DNA from: Ideonella sp.
Lineage (GTDB): Bacteria > Pseudomonadota > Gammaproteobacteria > Burkholderiales > Burkholderiaceae_C
Direction of reading: 5' to 3'
Assembly (NCBI GenBank): GCA_016721465.1
Contig: JADKIA010000009.1
Coordinates: 291,936-355,935 of the forward strand
DNA length: 64,000 bases
Made by a program: the position numbers and the translations under genes. The notes beneath the pieces are model-generated. The model made no database searches, was not told the DNA's origin, and saw only the letters and a list, made by a program, of their open reading frames with translations. Positions 16,025 to 23,561 of the stretch are shown here, one piece after another. The first letter of the stretch is position 1. Every line of letters begins with the position of its first letter.

Positions 16025-17317
16025 TCAGGCGTGGCGCAGCGTGAACTGCACGACGTCGGTGCTGCCGGTGTCGAACGCGGCCTCGCAATAGGCCAGGTAC
16101 AGGTCCCAGGTGCGCATGAAGGCCTCGTCGAAGCCCTGCGCGCGGATGGTGACGGCCTGCGCGTGGAAGCCCGCGCGCCAGCGGCGCAGGGTCTCGGCAT
16201 AGTCGGGTCCGAAGGCCAGGGTGTTGTCCACCACCAGCCCGGCGCGTGCAGCGGCGCGGCTGAACTCGCCCGGGCTGGGCAGCAGCCCGCCGGGAAAGAT
16301 GTATTGCTGGATGAAGTCGGTGGACTTCACGTAGCGCTCGAACAACTCGTCGCGGATGGTGATGGTCTGGATGCAGGCCCGGCCGCCGGGCTTGAGTTGG
16401 CGCTTGACCGTCTCGAAGAAGGTGGGCCAGTACTCGCGGCCCACGGCCTCGAACATCTCGATGGACACCACGGCGTCGAAGGGCTCGTCGCTCAGATCGC
16501 GGTAGTCCTGCAGGCGCAGGTCGGTGCGCTCGCTCAGGCCGGCACGCGCCATGCGCTGCTGCGCGAATTCAAGCTGCTCGGTCGACAAGGTCAGACCGGT
16601 GAGGTGCGCACGTCGCTCGCCGGCCACGGCCTCGGCCACCGCACCCCAGCCGCAGCCGATCTCCAGCACCCGCTGGCCAGGTGCCACGCGGGCCTCGTCG
16701 AGCGCGCGCCCGACCTTGGCCGCCTGGGCCTGCGGCAGCGGGTGCGAGCGCTGGCCGTCGAACCAGGCGCTGGAGTAGTTCATGCTCTCGTCCAGCCACT
16801 GCCGGTAGAAGGCATTGCCGATGTCGTAGTGGGCGTGGATGTTGCGGCGGCTGCCGCTGCGGCTGTTGCGGTGCAGCGCATGCCGGATGCGGTAGAGCAG
16901 GCGGCCCCAGGCGCTGCCGTAGATCACGGCGTCGAGGCGCTCGCGGTTCAGGTTGAGCAGGCGCAGCAGGCCGGGCAGGTCGGGCGAGCTCCAGTGGCCC
17001 TGGATGCGGCCTTCGGCGAAACCGATGTCGCCGGATTTCAGCGCCGCACTGCAGGCACGCCAATCGTGAAGGCGCAGCAGCGCCGCGGGTTGTGCACCGG
17101 GCGTGCCGAAATGGCGCAGGCTGCCATCGGGCAGCTGCACGTCCAGGCGCCCGACCTGCAGCCGCTGCAGCAGGCGAAACACGGCGCGTCCCGAGGCCGG
17201 TATCGGGGCCGCGTGCGCGCACCCGGCCGGTCGAGTGGCGTGCGCGTGCCGGCTGGCCGACTGGTCGAGCTGCGCGCGCAGCGGCAAGGCGCTGCGCGAT
17301 GTGGCGGTGTTGGGCAT
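16025..17317 (-). CDS. cfa: Cyclopropane-fatty-acid-phospholipid synthase family enzyme
   Basis: 430 aa. The N-terminal domain is followed by the SAM-methyltransferase core: AHYDIGNAFYRQWLDESMNYSSAWF near residue 165, the glycine motif EIGCGWGAVAEAVA near 215, SIEMFEAVGREYW and KSTDFIQQYIFPGG. These are the characteristic CfaS motifs. The enzyme methylates unsaturated acyl chains in membrane phospholipids. Located in a unit divergent from a LitR-type light receptor; in other bacteria with the same layout this CFA-like gene is light-induced. Confidence 0.93.
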   Translation of the reverse strand: MPNTATSRSALPLRAQLDQSASRHAHATRPAGCAHAAPIPASGRAVFRLLQRLQVGRLDVQLPDGSLRHFGTPGAQPAALLRLHDWRACSAALKSGDIGFAEGRIQGHWSSPDLPGLLRLLNLNRERLDAVIYGSAWGRLLYRIRHALHRNSRSGSRRNIHAHYDIGNAFYRQWLDESMNYSSAWFDGQRSHPLPQAQAAKVGRALDEARVAPGQRVLEIGCGWGAVAEAVAGERRAHLTGLTLSTEQLEFAQQRMARAGLSERTDLRLQDYRDLSDEPFDAVVSIEMFEAVGREYWPTFFETVKRQLKPGGRACIQTITIRDELFERYVKSTDFIQQYIFPGGLLPSPGEFSRAAARAGLVVDNTLAFGPDYAETLRRWRAGFHAQAVTIRAQGFDEAFMRTWDLYLAYCEAAFDTGSTDVVQFTLRHA

Positions 17318-17353
17318 GGTCGTGGTGGGGTTGGAATCGCCGACGGTGATCGA

Positions 17354-18163
17354 TCAGCGCGAGACCCAGGCCGCCGGCGGCTCGGGTTTGCGGTGCAAGG
17401 GCGTGCGCTTGAGCCACAGTCGCAGGGCCTGCACATGGATGCGCGCCACCACGCCCAGCGTCAGCAGCGGCATGCGCAGGCACAGGCCAAGCACGGCACG
17501 CAAAGTGAGCGCACTGAGCCGCCCGCTGACGCTGGTCTGCAGCAGCGGGCCCTCGTCGTTGTCGTGGTCCACGCGCGCAACGGTGCAAGCGCCATGGGGC
17601 GAGTCGGCATCGGTGCGGTGAAAGCGAAAGCGGTAGCGCCCCTGCACGCTGCAGAAGGGCGAGACGTGGAACACCTTGTCGGCCACGCATTCGCGGCCGT
17701 AGGCCAGCCTGGGGCCATGCAGCAGGTAGGCATGCCGCTCACCAAAGGTGTTGTTCACCTCGGCCACCACGGCCTTGAGCGTGCCGTCCGCCGCATGCGC
17801 GTACCAGAAGCTCACCGGCTTGAAGGCAAAGCCCCACACCCGAGGGTAGGTGTGCAGCCAGGCCTCGCCGTCGGCGTCGGTGATGCCGGCATCGCGCAGC
17901 AGGGCATCGAGCCAGGCGAGTGCGTCGTCCCCGCCCAGGCCGTGGTCGCGGTGCTGAAAGCTCACCAATCCGGGCCGGTTGATGGCCAGGCCCGGTACGG
18001 GCCGGCCTGCTCGGGCGCGCAGGCTGCGCATCGGCAGCATCACGAACCAGGTGGGGTAGGCGAACGCGTGGCGCACCGGGCGCAGCCGCGTGTGGCGCAC
18101 CTGGCCGATGCCGAGCAGCGGCTGTGCCTGGGCTGGGTCGACGGCAGCAGCTGCGGCGTTCAT
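17354..18163 (-). CDS. DUF1365 family protein
   Basis: 269 aa. Signature segments are RHAFAYPTWFVMLPM near residue 40, the RVWGFAFKPVSFWYAH block near 116, AVVAEVNNTFGERHAY and ADKVFHVSPFCSVQGRYRFRF. DUF1365 proteins almost always sit between an FAD-dependent oxidoreductase and a CFA synthase, as here, and probably act with them on unsaturated acyl chains. ATG at 18163 has AGGA 7 nt upstream; a GTG at 18190 is less likely. Confidence 0.92.
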   Translation of the reverse strand: MNAAAAAVDPAQAQPLLGIGQVRHTRLRPVRHAFAYPTWFVMLPMRSLRARAGRPVPGLAINRPGLVSFQHRDHGLGGDDALAWLDALLRDAGITDADGEAWLHTYPRVWGFAFKPVSFWYAHAADGTLKAVVAEVNNTFGERHAYLLHGPRLAYGRECVADKVFHVSPFCSVQGRYRFRFHRTDADSPHGACTVARVDHDNDEGPLLQTSVSGRLSALTLRAVLGLCLRMPLLTLGVVARIHVQALRLWLKRTPLHRKPEPPAAWVSR

Positions 18164-18194
18164 GGCGTGGTCCTGCGCGCGGTGCGGCACGGGT

Positions 18195-19562
18195 TCAGGC
18201 CGCCAGCGCCTGCGTGCCGCGCCTGCGCATCGCCTGCACCACCTCGAGCGCGGACTTCAACCCGTCCTCGTGAAACCCATAACCCGTCCAGGCACCGCAG
18301 AACCAGGTGTGGCGCCGGCCCTGCAGCGACGGCACCTGCTGCTGCGCCGCGATGGCAGCGGCGTCGAACACCGGGTGGTCGTACTGGAAGCGGGCGATCA
18401 CCTGGTCGGCCTGCGGTTCGCGCAGCGGGTTGAGCGACACCAGCACCGGCTGCCGGAAAGGCAGCGGCTGCAGCTGGTTGATCAGGTAGTGCAGGCAAAC
18501 GCCATGGCCGTTCTCCTGGTGCGCCGGTGCGTGCTCGTAGTTCCAGGCCGCCCAGGCGCGTTGGTGGCGCGGCAGCAGGGCGGTGTCGGTGTGCAGCAAC
18601 GCGCGGTTGGGCCGATACCGGATGGCGCCGAGCACTGCACGCTCCTGGGCGCTCGCATCCGCGCCCAGCAGGCGCAGGGCCTGGTCGCTGTGACAGGCCA
18701 GGATCAGATCGTCGAAGTGCTCCTGCCCGCGGGCCGTTTGCACGTGCACGCCGGCGCCGCCAGGTTCGCGCCGCACGGCCAGCACCGGGGTGGCCAGGCG
18801 CACCTCGCCAATGCGCTCGAGCATGCGCGTCACATATTGGCGCGATCCGCCGCGCACTGTCATCCACTGCGGGCGGTCGCTGATCTGCAGCAGGCCGTGG
18901 TTGTGGCAGAAGCGGATCATCGTGGCCACCGGAAAACGCAGCATCTGGTCGGTCGGGCAGGACCAGATGCAGCCGATCATCGGCAGGAAGTACCAGCGTC
19001 GGAACGCCGACGAGAAGCGGTGTTCGTCCAGGAACTCGCCGATGCTTTGTTGCAGTGCAGCTTCGGCGCCCCGCACCGCCAGCTGGGTGGTGACCCGGTT
19101 GAATCGCAGCACCTCCCACAGCATGCCGATGAATCGTGGGTCGACGAGGTTGCGGCGCTGCGCAAACACCGCGTCGAGGTTGCGCCCGCTCCACTCCAGC
19201 GCGCCACCCTCGGCCTGCACGGAAAAGGACATGTCCGACGGCGCCGTGGTCACGCCCAGCTGCTCGAACAGGGCGATCAGCCGCGGGTAGGTGCGCTGGT
19301 TGAGCACCAGGAAGCCGGTGTCCACGCCATGGGTCAGCGGCTGGCCGTCGGCGCCGGGCAGGGTCACGTCCACGGTGTTGGCGTGGCCACCGGCCCGGGC
19401 GTCGGCCTCGAACAGCGTGACCCGGCAGGGCTCGTGCGCCGGACTGCCCAGCAGGCCGAGGCGGCTGCCGGGCCCGAACGCCGAGTCGCGAGGTGCCGGG
19501 CTCAGGTGCCAGGCGGCGGCCAGTCCGGCGATGCCGGCGCCGATGACGGCGACGCGCCGCAT
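18195..19562 (-). CDS. FAD-dependent oxidoreductase (NAD(P)-binding, amine-oxidase fold)
   Basis: 455 aa. The dinucleotide-binding motif VIGAGIAGLAAAWHL opens the protein, followed by FEADARAGGHANTVDV. The C-terminal FAD-contact region is TWFCGAWTGYGFHEDGLKSALEV. This is the oxidoreductase that pairs with DUF1365 and a CFA-like enzyme in light-regulated loci; it may modify the double bond region of lipids, but the reaction is not established. First gene of the six-gene unit, transcribed from the shared LitR-type promoter. Confidence 0.93.
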   Translation of the reverse strand: MRRVAVIGAGIAGLAAAWHLSPAPRDSAFGPGSRLGLLGSPAHEPCRVTLFEADARAGGHANTVDVTLPGADGQPLTHGVDTGFLVLNQRTYPRLIALFEQLGVTTAPSDMSFSVQAEGGALEWSGRNLDAVFAQRRNLVDPRFIGMLWEVLRFNRVTTQLAVRGAEAALQQSIGEFLDEHRFSSAFRRWYFLPMIGCIWSCPTDQMLRFPVATMIRFCHNHGLLQISDRPQWMTVRGGSRQYVTRMLERIGEVRLATPVLAVRREPGGAGVHVQTARGQEHFDDLILACHSDQALRLLGADASAQERAVLGAIRYRPNRALLHTDTALLPRHQRAWAAWNYEHAPAHQENGHGVCLHYLINQLQPLPFRQPVLVSLNPLREPQADQVIARFQYDHPVFDAAAIAAQQQVPSLQGRRHTWFCGAWTGYGFHEDGLKSALEVVQAMRRRGTQALAA

Positions 19563-19653
19563 GGCTCAGGCCTTCCCAAGGGCTTCAACCCCCTGACAGA
19601 TGCCCGCGTCACGCCAGCCGGATGGGATGCCCCGGCCCGGAACGATTGAGGAG

Positions 19654-19684
19654 TTGTTCATAGTTTGTCCTAGACAAATATACA
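19654..19684 (+). promoter_or_regulatory. MerR-type promoter/operator between litR and the FAD oxidoreductase unit
   Basis: TTGTTC (19654-19659) and TATACA (19679-19684) are separated by 19 bp, the over-long spacer typical of MerR-controlled promoters. Inside the spacer TTTGTC-CTA-GACAAA (19664-19678) is a perfect 15-bp inverted repeat, suited to a dimeric regulator. The element lies about 92 bp from the FAD oxidoreductase start and 112 bp from litR, so it can serve both directions. Confidence 0.65.
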
Positions 19685-19795
19685 TTCGAAGGCGATGATA
19701 CGGCGAAATACAAATCCTTGTCGACGACACAATCGGGCTCGGCATGTTTGCCGGCCCACCTTGCCTTCCAGACCGCCCACCCCATCGCCCACCCC

Positions 19796-20749
19796 ATGAA
19801 ACCCGGCCCCTTCCCCGATGGCCTGCGGCTGAACATCGCTGCCGTCGAGCGCGAAACCCGCATCGGCAAGGACACGCTGCGGGTGTGGGAGCGCCGTTAC
19901 GGTTTCCCGCTGCCCGAGCGCGATGTCCATGGCGAGCGCCTGTATCCGCCCGACCAGGTGGAGCGCCTGCACCTCGTGCGGCGCCTGCTCGACGCGGGCC
20001 ACCGGCCGGGCCGCGTGGTGCCGATGAACCTAGCCGGCCTGCGCGAGCTGGGCCAGACCGCGCCGCAGGCGCGCCGGGCCGTCGCCCAGGACGCCGCGCC
20101 ACCGCAAGTCGACGCGTCCGATGGCGAGGTGCAGGCCCTGCTGCAATGGGTGCGGGCGCACGAGCCGGCGCAGTTGCAGCGCGCGCTGGGCCAAGGCCTG
20201 CTGCGCCGGGGCCTGGCAGGCTTCGTGGTGGATCTGGCCATCCCCTTCATGCACGCGGTGGGTGCGGCCTGGGCCCGCGGCCAGCTGGCCGTGTTCGAGG
20301 AGCACCTGGCCAGCGAGGTGCTGGACACCACCCTGCGCGCCGCGCTCGCGTCCGGGCCTGCGCCGGGCAGCGCCAGTTCGCCGCGCGTCGTGCTGTCCAC
20401 ACTGCAGGGTGAGACCCACGGCCTGGGCCTGCTGATGGCCGACGCCCTGTTCTCGGTGGAAGGCTGCGCCTGCATGAACCTGGGGTGCCAGACCCCCGCA
20501 CAGGACCTGGTGGCCGCAGCCCGGGCGCACCGGGCCGACATCGTGGTGCTGAGCTCGTCCGCCGCCAGCAACCCGGCCAAGGTGGCCGAAGCCCTGGCGG
20601 CCTTGCGCGCCTTGCTGCCCCCCTTGATCGAGCTGTGGTCCGGCATGCCCCATGCGGCGCTGTGCCGGCGTGGCATTGCCGGTGTGCGGCTGCTCGACCG
20701 CCTGGACCAGATCGGCCCCCAGTTGCAGCGCTGGCGTGCCGCTCAATAA
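19796..20749 (+). CDS. litR: LitR/CarH-type cobalamin-binding MerR regulator (light-responsive)
   Basis: 317 aa. Residues 10-75 form a MerR winged helix (TRIGKDTLRVWERRYGFPLPERD...RLYPPDQVERL). The central and C-terminal parts carry both cobalamin signatures of the CarH/LitR family: W-x9-EH (W in AWARG, EH in FEEHLAS, near residue 160) capping adenosylcobalamin, and ETHGLG (E-x-H-x-x-G, near 208) providing the lower axial histidine. In homologues the dark dimer/tetramer represses and light breaks the Co-C bond. Divergent from the lipid-modifying unit, 24 nt before a DUF2177 gene. ATG at 19796 starts the conserved HTH. Confidence 0.9.
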   Translation: MKPGPFPDGLRLNIAAVERETRIGKDTLRVWERRYGFPLPERDVHGERLYPPDQVERLHLVRRLLDAGHRPGRVVPMNLAGLRELGQTAPQARRAVAQDAAPPQVDASDGEVQALLQWVRAHEPAQLQRALGQGLLRRGLAGFVVDLAIPFMHAVGAAWARGQLAVFEEHLASEVLDTTLRAALASGPAPGSASSPRVVLSTLQGETHGLGLLMADALFSVEGCACMNLGCQTPAQDLVAAARAHRADIVVLSSSAASNPAKVAEALAALRALLPPLIELWSGMPHAALCRRGIAGVRLLDRLDQIGPQLQRWRAAQ

Positions 20750-20773
20750 CGCAACCAGAAAGCGTCCCATCGC

Positions 20774-21166
20774 ATGAACACCCTGGTCCTGTACGGCGTG
20801 GCGTTTCTGGTGCTGGGCGTGCTCGACGGCCTGTGGCTGGTCTACGTGGCGCGCGATTTCTACCAGCGCGAGATCGGTCCCCTGCTGCTGACCGAGGTGC
20901 GCAAGGTCCCGGCCCTGCTGTTCTACCTGGGCTACCCGATGGGGCTGGTGCTGTTGGCCCTGACCCCGCGGCCGGACACGCTGGCCATGGCCGTGGCCCG
21001 CAGCGCCCTGCTCGGCCTGGTGGCCTACGGCACCTACGACCTCACCAACCTGGCCACGCTGAAGGGCTGGAGCGTGCGCATGGCACTGGCCGACACGGCC
21101 TGGGGCTGCTTCGCCAGCGCTGCGGCCGGGGGCGCGGTGTGGTGGGTGGCCCGACGCTGGGCCTGA
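20774..21166 (+). CDS. DUF2177 membrane protein
   Basis: 130 aa with four hydrophobic helices. VLDGLWLVYVARDFYQREIGPLL near residue 17 and LVAYGTYDLTNLATLKGW near 80 are the hallmarks of DUF2177. It follows litR by 24 nt and is probably cotranscribed. Members of this family recur in light-regulated loci with CFA and DUF1365 genes; molecular role unknown. Confidence 0.9.
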   Translation: MNTLVLYGVAFLVLGVLDGLWLVYVARDFYQREIGPLLLTEVRKVPALLFYLGYPMGLVLLALTPRPDTLAMAVARSALLGLVAYGTYDLTNLATLKGWSVRMALADTAWGCFASAAAGGAVWWVARRWA

Positions 21167-21171
21167 CGCTG

Positions 21172-21190
21172 GGCCAGACGCCGTCTGGCC
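21172..21190. terminator. Hairpin after the litR-DUF2177 unit
   Basis: GGCCAGAC-GCC-GTCTGGCC is a perfect 8-bp stem with a 3-nt loop, starting 6 nt after the DUF2177 stop. No T-run follows. Confidence 0.5.
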
Positions 21191-21291
21191 TGCCTGGATC
21201 GCACACGGTTCGGGCGCACCTGCCGTCGTCGACGACGGCCCGAAGGCCCTAAGATTCCGGCGTCTTCAAGCACTGCCCACGGGGTTGTCAC

Positions 21292-21963
21292 ATGGATCAA
21301 GCCGTTCGTCGATTGCCGCGCCACGCCCTGGTGCTGGCCTTGTCGTCCAGCCTCGTGGCCTGTGTGGTGGTGCCCCCGCGCGAGCGGCATGGCGGTGGGC
21401 CGCCGCCCGGCGCTCCCCCGCCGGTTTACAGCCCGCCAGCGCCGGTCTACAGCCCGCCGCCACCCGTGGTCGTCGCAGCGCCGGTGGTGCAGCTGGTGCC
21501 ACCACCTCCGCCGCTGCGGATCGAGCTGCGACCGGCCGCACCCGCCGCGCATTGGTTCTGGGTGGAGGGCCACTGGCGTTGGGACGGCCAGCGTCACCAA
21601 TGGGAGCCCGGGCGCTGGGTCGAGCCGCGCCAAGGCGAGTCGCATGTGCCGGCACGCTGGGCCCTTGAGGGTGGCATCTGGGTGTACCACCCAGCGCGCT
21701 GGCAGCGTGCACCGGCCGCCGCCGGCCCCATCGCCGTCGCGATTCCGGCGCCTCCGCCGCTGCGGCACGAGGCGGTCCCGCGGCGACCCGGCCCCGGCAC
21801 CTTCTGGATCGAAGGCCATTGGCGCTGGGAGCGTGGCACCCACGTCTGGGTGGCAGGCCGCTGGGAGCGCGAGCGGCGCCAGGAGCGCTGGGTGCCGTCA
21901 GAATGGAAACTGCTGCAGGGCAGCGGCTGGACCTTCGTCGAAGGCCACTGGTCGCGGCGCTGA
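21292..21963 (+). CDS. WXXGXW/YXWGXW repeat lipoprotein, proline-rich
   Basis: 223 aa. A lipobox-like LVAC lies near residue 22, followed by a Pro/Val-rich linker with repeated PPPVYSPP-type units (residues 25-75). Then come WVEGHWRW, WEPGRWVEP, WIEGHWRWE, WVAGRWERE and FVEGHWSRR, at least five copies of the W-x-x-G-x-W repeat. The family is found in the outer membrane of beta- and deltaproteobacteria, with unknown function. Start ATG is just after GGGGTTGTCAC. Confidence 0.85.
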   Translation: MDQAVRRLPRHALVLALSSSLVACVVVPPRERHGGGPPPGAPPPVYSPPAPVYSPPPPVVVAAPVVQLVPPPPPLRIELRPAAPAAHWFWVEGHWRWDGQRHQWEPGRWVEPRQGESHVPARWALEGGIWVYHPARWQRAPAAAGPIAVAIPAPPPLRHEAVPRRPGPGTFWIEGHWRWERGTHVWVAGRWERERRQERWVPSEWKLLQGSGWTFVEGHWSRR

Positions 21964-21969
21964 TTTCTG

Positions 21970-21984
21970 GGCCCCGACGGGGCC
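21970..21984. terminator. Hairpin between convergent repeat-lipoprotein and Rieske genes
   Basis: GGCCCC-GAC-GGGGCC, a 6-bp perfect stem with 3-nt loop in the 27-nt space between two convergent stop codons; it could end transcription from both sides. Confidence 0.5.
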
Positions 21985-21990
21985 GGTGCG

Positions 21991-22602
21991 TCAGGCGGCG
22001 TCTTCGCCGATGACGATGCGCGCGTCGCTGAGGTAGCGGTGCGGCGGCACCTCCAGGTTGGTCGGGGCGGGCTTGTTCTTGAACACGCGCCCGGCGCCAT
22101 CGAAGGTGGATCCATGGCACGGGCAGAAGAAGCCCCCGTGCCAGTCAGCCCCCACGCTGGGGTTGGCGCTGCCGGCCGGCACTTCGGTGGGCGAGCAGCC
22201 CAGGTGCGTGCAGATGCCCACGGCAACGAAGATGTCGGCCTTGGCCGAGCGGGTCTCGTTGCGCGCATAGGCCGGCTGCTGGTCGCGTGCCGAGCCGGGG
22301 TCGGCCAGCTGGGCCTCCTGGCCCTTCAGCGCGGCCAGCATCTCCGGCGTGCGGCGCACGACCCACACGGGCTTGCCGCGCCATTCCACGGTCTTGCTGC
22401 CGCCAGGCGGAATGTCGGCGATGTCCACCTCCACCGCCGCACCCCCCGCCTTGGCGCGATCGCTCGGCGCGAAACTGGACACCAGGGGAACGACGGTGGC
22501 CAGGGCGGCCACGCCACCGGCGGCGCCAGTGGCCAGCACCCAGGTGCGGCGCTCGGGGTCCATCGGCGGGGTCAGGGCGAGGGTGTTGGCATTGGCGTTC
22601 AT
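21991..22602 (-). CDS. petA: Rieske iron-sulfur protein of the cytochrome bc1 type (orphan)
   Basis: 203 aa. One N-terminal transmembrane helix (WVLATGAAGGVAALATVVPLVSSF) is followed by the soluble Rieske domain with both cluster boxes, CTHLGCS near residue 131 and CPCHGS near 160, and the bc1-type segment DIADIPPGGSKTVEWRGKPVWVVRRT. It matches ubiquinol-cytochrome c reductase subunit PetA, yet no petB or petC is beside it: the next gene is convergent. It may be a second, conditionally used Rieske protein. ATG at 22602 fits family length; ATG at 22629 is possible. Divergent from the Fnr-type regulator. Confidence 0.93.
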   Translation of the reverse strand: MNANANTLALTPPMDPERRTWVLATGAAGGVAALATVVPLVSSFAPSDRAKAGGAAVEVDIADIPPGGSKTVEWRGKPVWVVRRTPEMLAALKGQEAQLADPGSARDQQPAYARNETRSAKADIFVAVGICTHLGCSPTEVPAGSANPSVGADWHGGFFCPCHGSTFDGAGRVFKNKPAPTNLEVPPHRYLSDARIVIGEDAA

Positions 22603-22825
22603 CGTGGCTTTCGGAAGGCAGGTGTCCATGCCCTATCAAGTTGCGTGCCAAGGCCGGGCTGGGCGGCCAGCGACGCGCCCGTGGCGCAGGGATCGGCGCG
22701 TGGACGGGCAGGCCCTGCGCCCACGGGTCGACGGCAAGCAATGCCAGGCCACGACCTTCTTTTCTGCCAACTTTGGCGTAAAGGTGTCAAACTTGGCGCA
22801 ATCGATGCCCAACCAAGGCCGCGCC

Positions 22826-23560
22826 ATGCCCATGAACATCGTTCCGATCTACCGCAACGGGTCCAACCACCCGCAGGCGCAGGTCTGTGCCGGCTGCGAG
22901 GTGCGGCGCTCGGCGCTGTTCGGCGCGCTGGACGACGCCACGCTGGACAGCATCCACGCCCACATCGACGATGTGCCGGTGGCCGCCGATGGGGTGATCT
23001 ACGGCCAGGGCGATCCCGGCACGTCGGTGTTCACGGTGCGCAGCGGCATCGTGCGCTTCGAGCGCGCCACCGCACGCGGCGACCGCCGCATCGTGCGCCT
23101 GGCCGGCCGCGGCGACCTGATCGGCCAGGAGGTGCTGATGAAGCGCCCCTATGCCGACGACGCCGTGGCCTGCACCGACGTGCAGCTGTGCCGCATCCCG
23201 CGCGGCCTGGTCGACCGGCTGGGCGACGAGAACTCCGCCTTGCTGCGCGAGCTGATGGCCCGCCTGCAGCGCGCGCTCGACGACGCCGAGGCCTGGGTGG
23301 CCGAGCTGGCCATGGGCCCGGCGCGGCGCCGCGTGCTGCGCCTGCTGGACAAACTGAGCGAGCACGCCGATGCCTCGGGCTCGGTGTGGCTGCCGCGGCG
23401 CGAGGAGATGGGTGCGATGCTGGACATGACGGTGGAGACCGCCAGCCGCCTGGTCAGCCAGCTGCGCCGCGAGGGCGTGCTGGCGCGCGACGGCAAGCGC
23501 GTGGCGCGGCTGGACCGCGACGCGCTGCAGCGCGCGCTGCAGCAGCAGGACACGGTGTGA
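22826..23560 (+). CDS. Crp/Fnr-family regulator
   Basis: 244 aa: cyclic-nucleotide-binding-like sensor domain (residues about 30-150), dimer helix and winged HTH (EEMGAMLDMTVETASRLVSQLRREGVL near 197). The recognition helix has the E-x-x-S-R pattern of FNR, predicting TTGAT-N4-ATCAA-like sites. N-terminal CAGC and a CTDVQLC pair are present, but the third N-terminal cysteine of FNR is missing, so an oxygen-labile 4Fe-4S cluster is doubtful; a DNR-like NO/haem or other sensor is possible. AAGG lies 6 nt before ATG 22826. The next gene starts 1 nt after its stop. Confidence 0.88.
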   Translation: MPMNIVPIYRNGSNHPQAQVCAGCEVRRSALFGALDDATLDSIHAHIDDVPVAADGVIYGQGDPGTSVFTVRSGIVRFERATARGDRRIVRLAGRGDLIGQEVLMKRPYADDAVACTDVQLCRIPRGLVDRLGDENSALLRELMARLQRALDDAEAWVAELAMGPARRRVLRLLDKLSEHADASGSVWLPRREEMGAMLDMTVETASRLVSQLRREGVLARDGKRVARLDRDALQRALQQQDTV

Positions 23561-23561
23561 G

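Noticed and set aside
15794..18433. 879-codon plus-strand frame opposite the CFA synthase and DUF1365 genes
   Set aside because: Low-complexity Ala/Gly/Gln/His translation; the minus strand encodes recognisable enzymes through the whole interval.
22633..22660. Fnr box in the Rieske/Fnr divergent region
   Set aside because: Only a TTGATA half-site is visible on the minus strand; the second half does not match.
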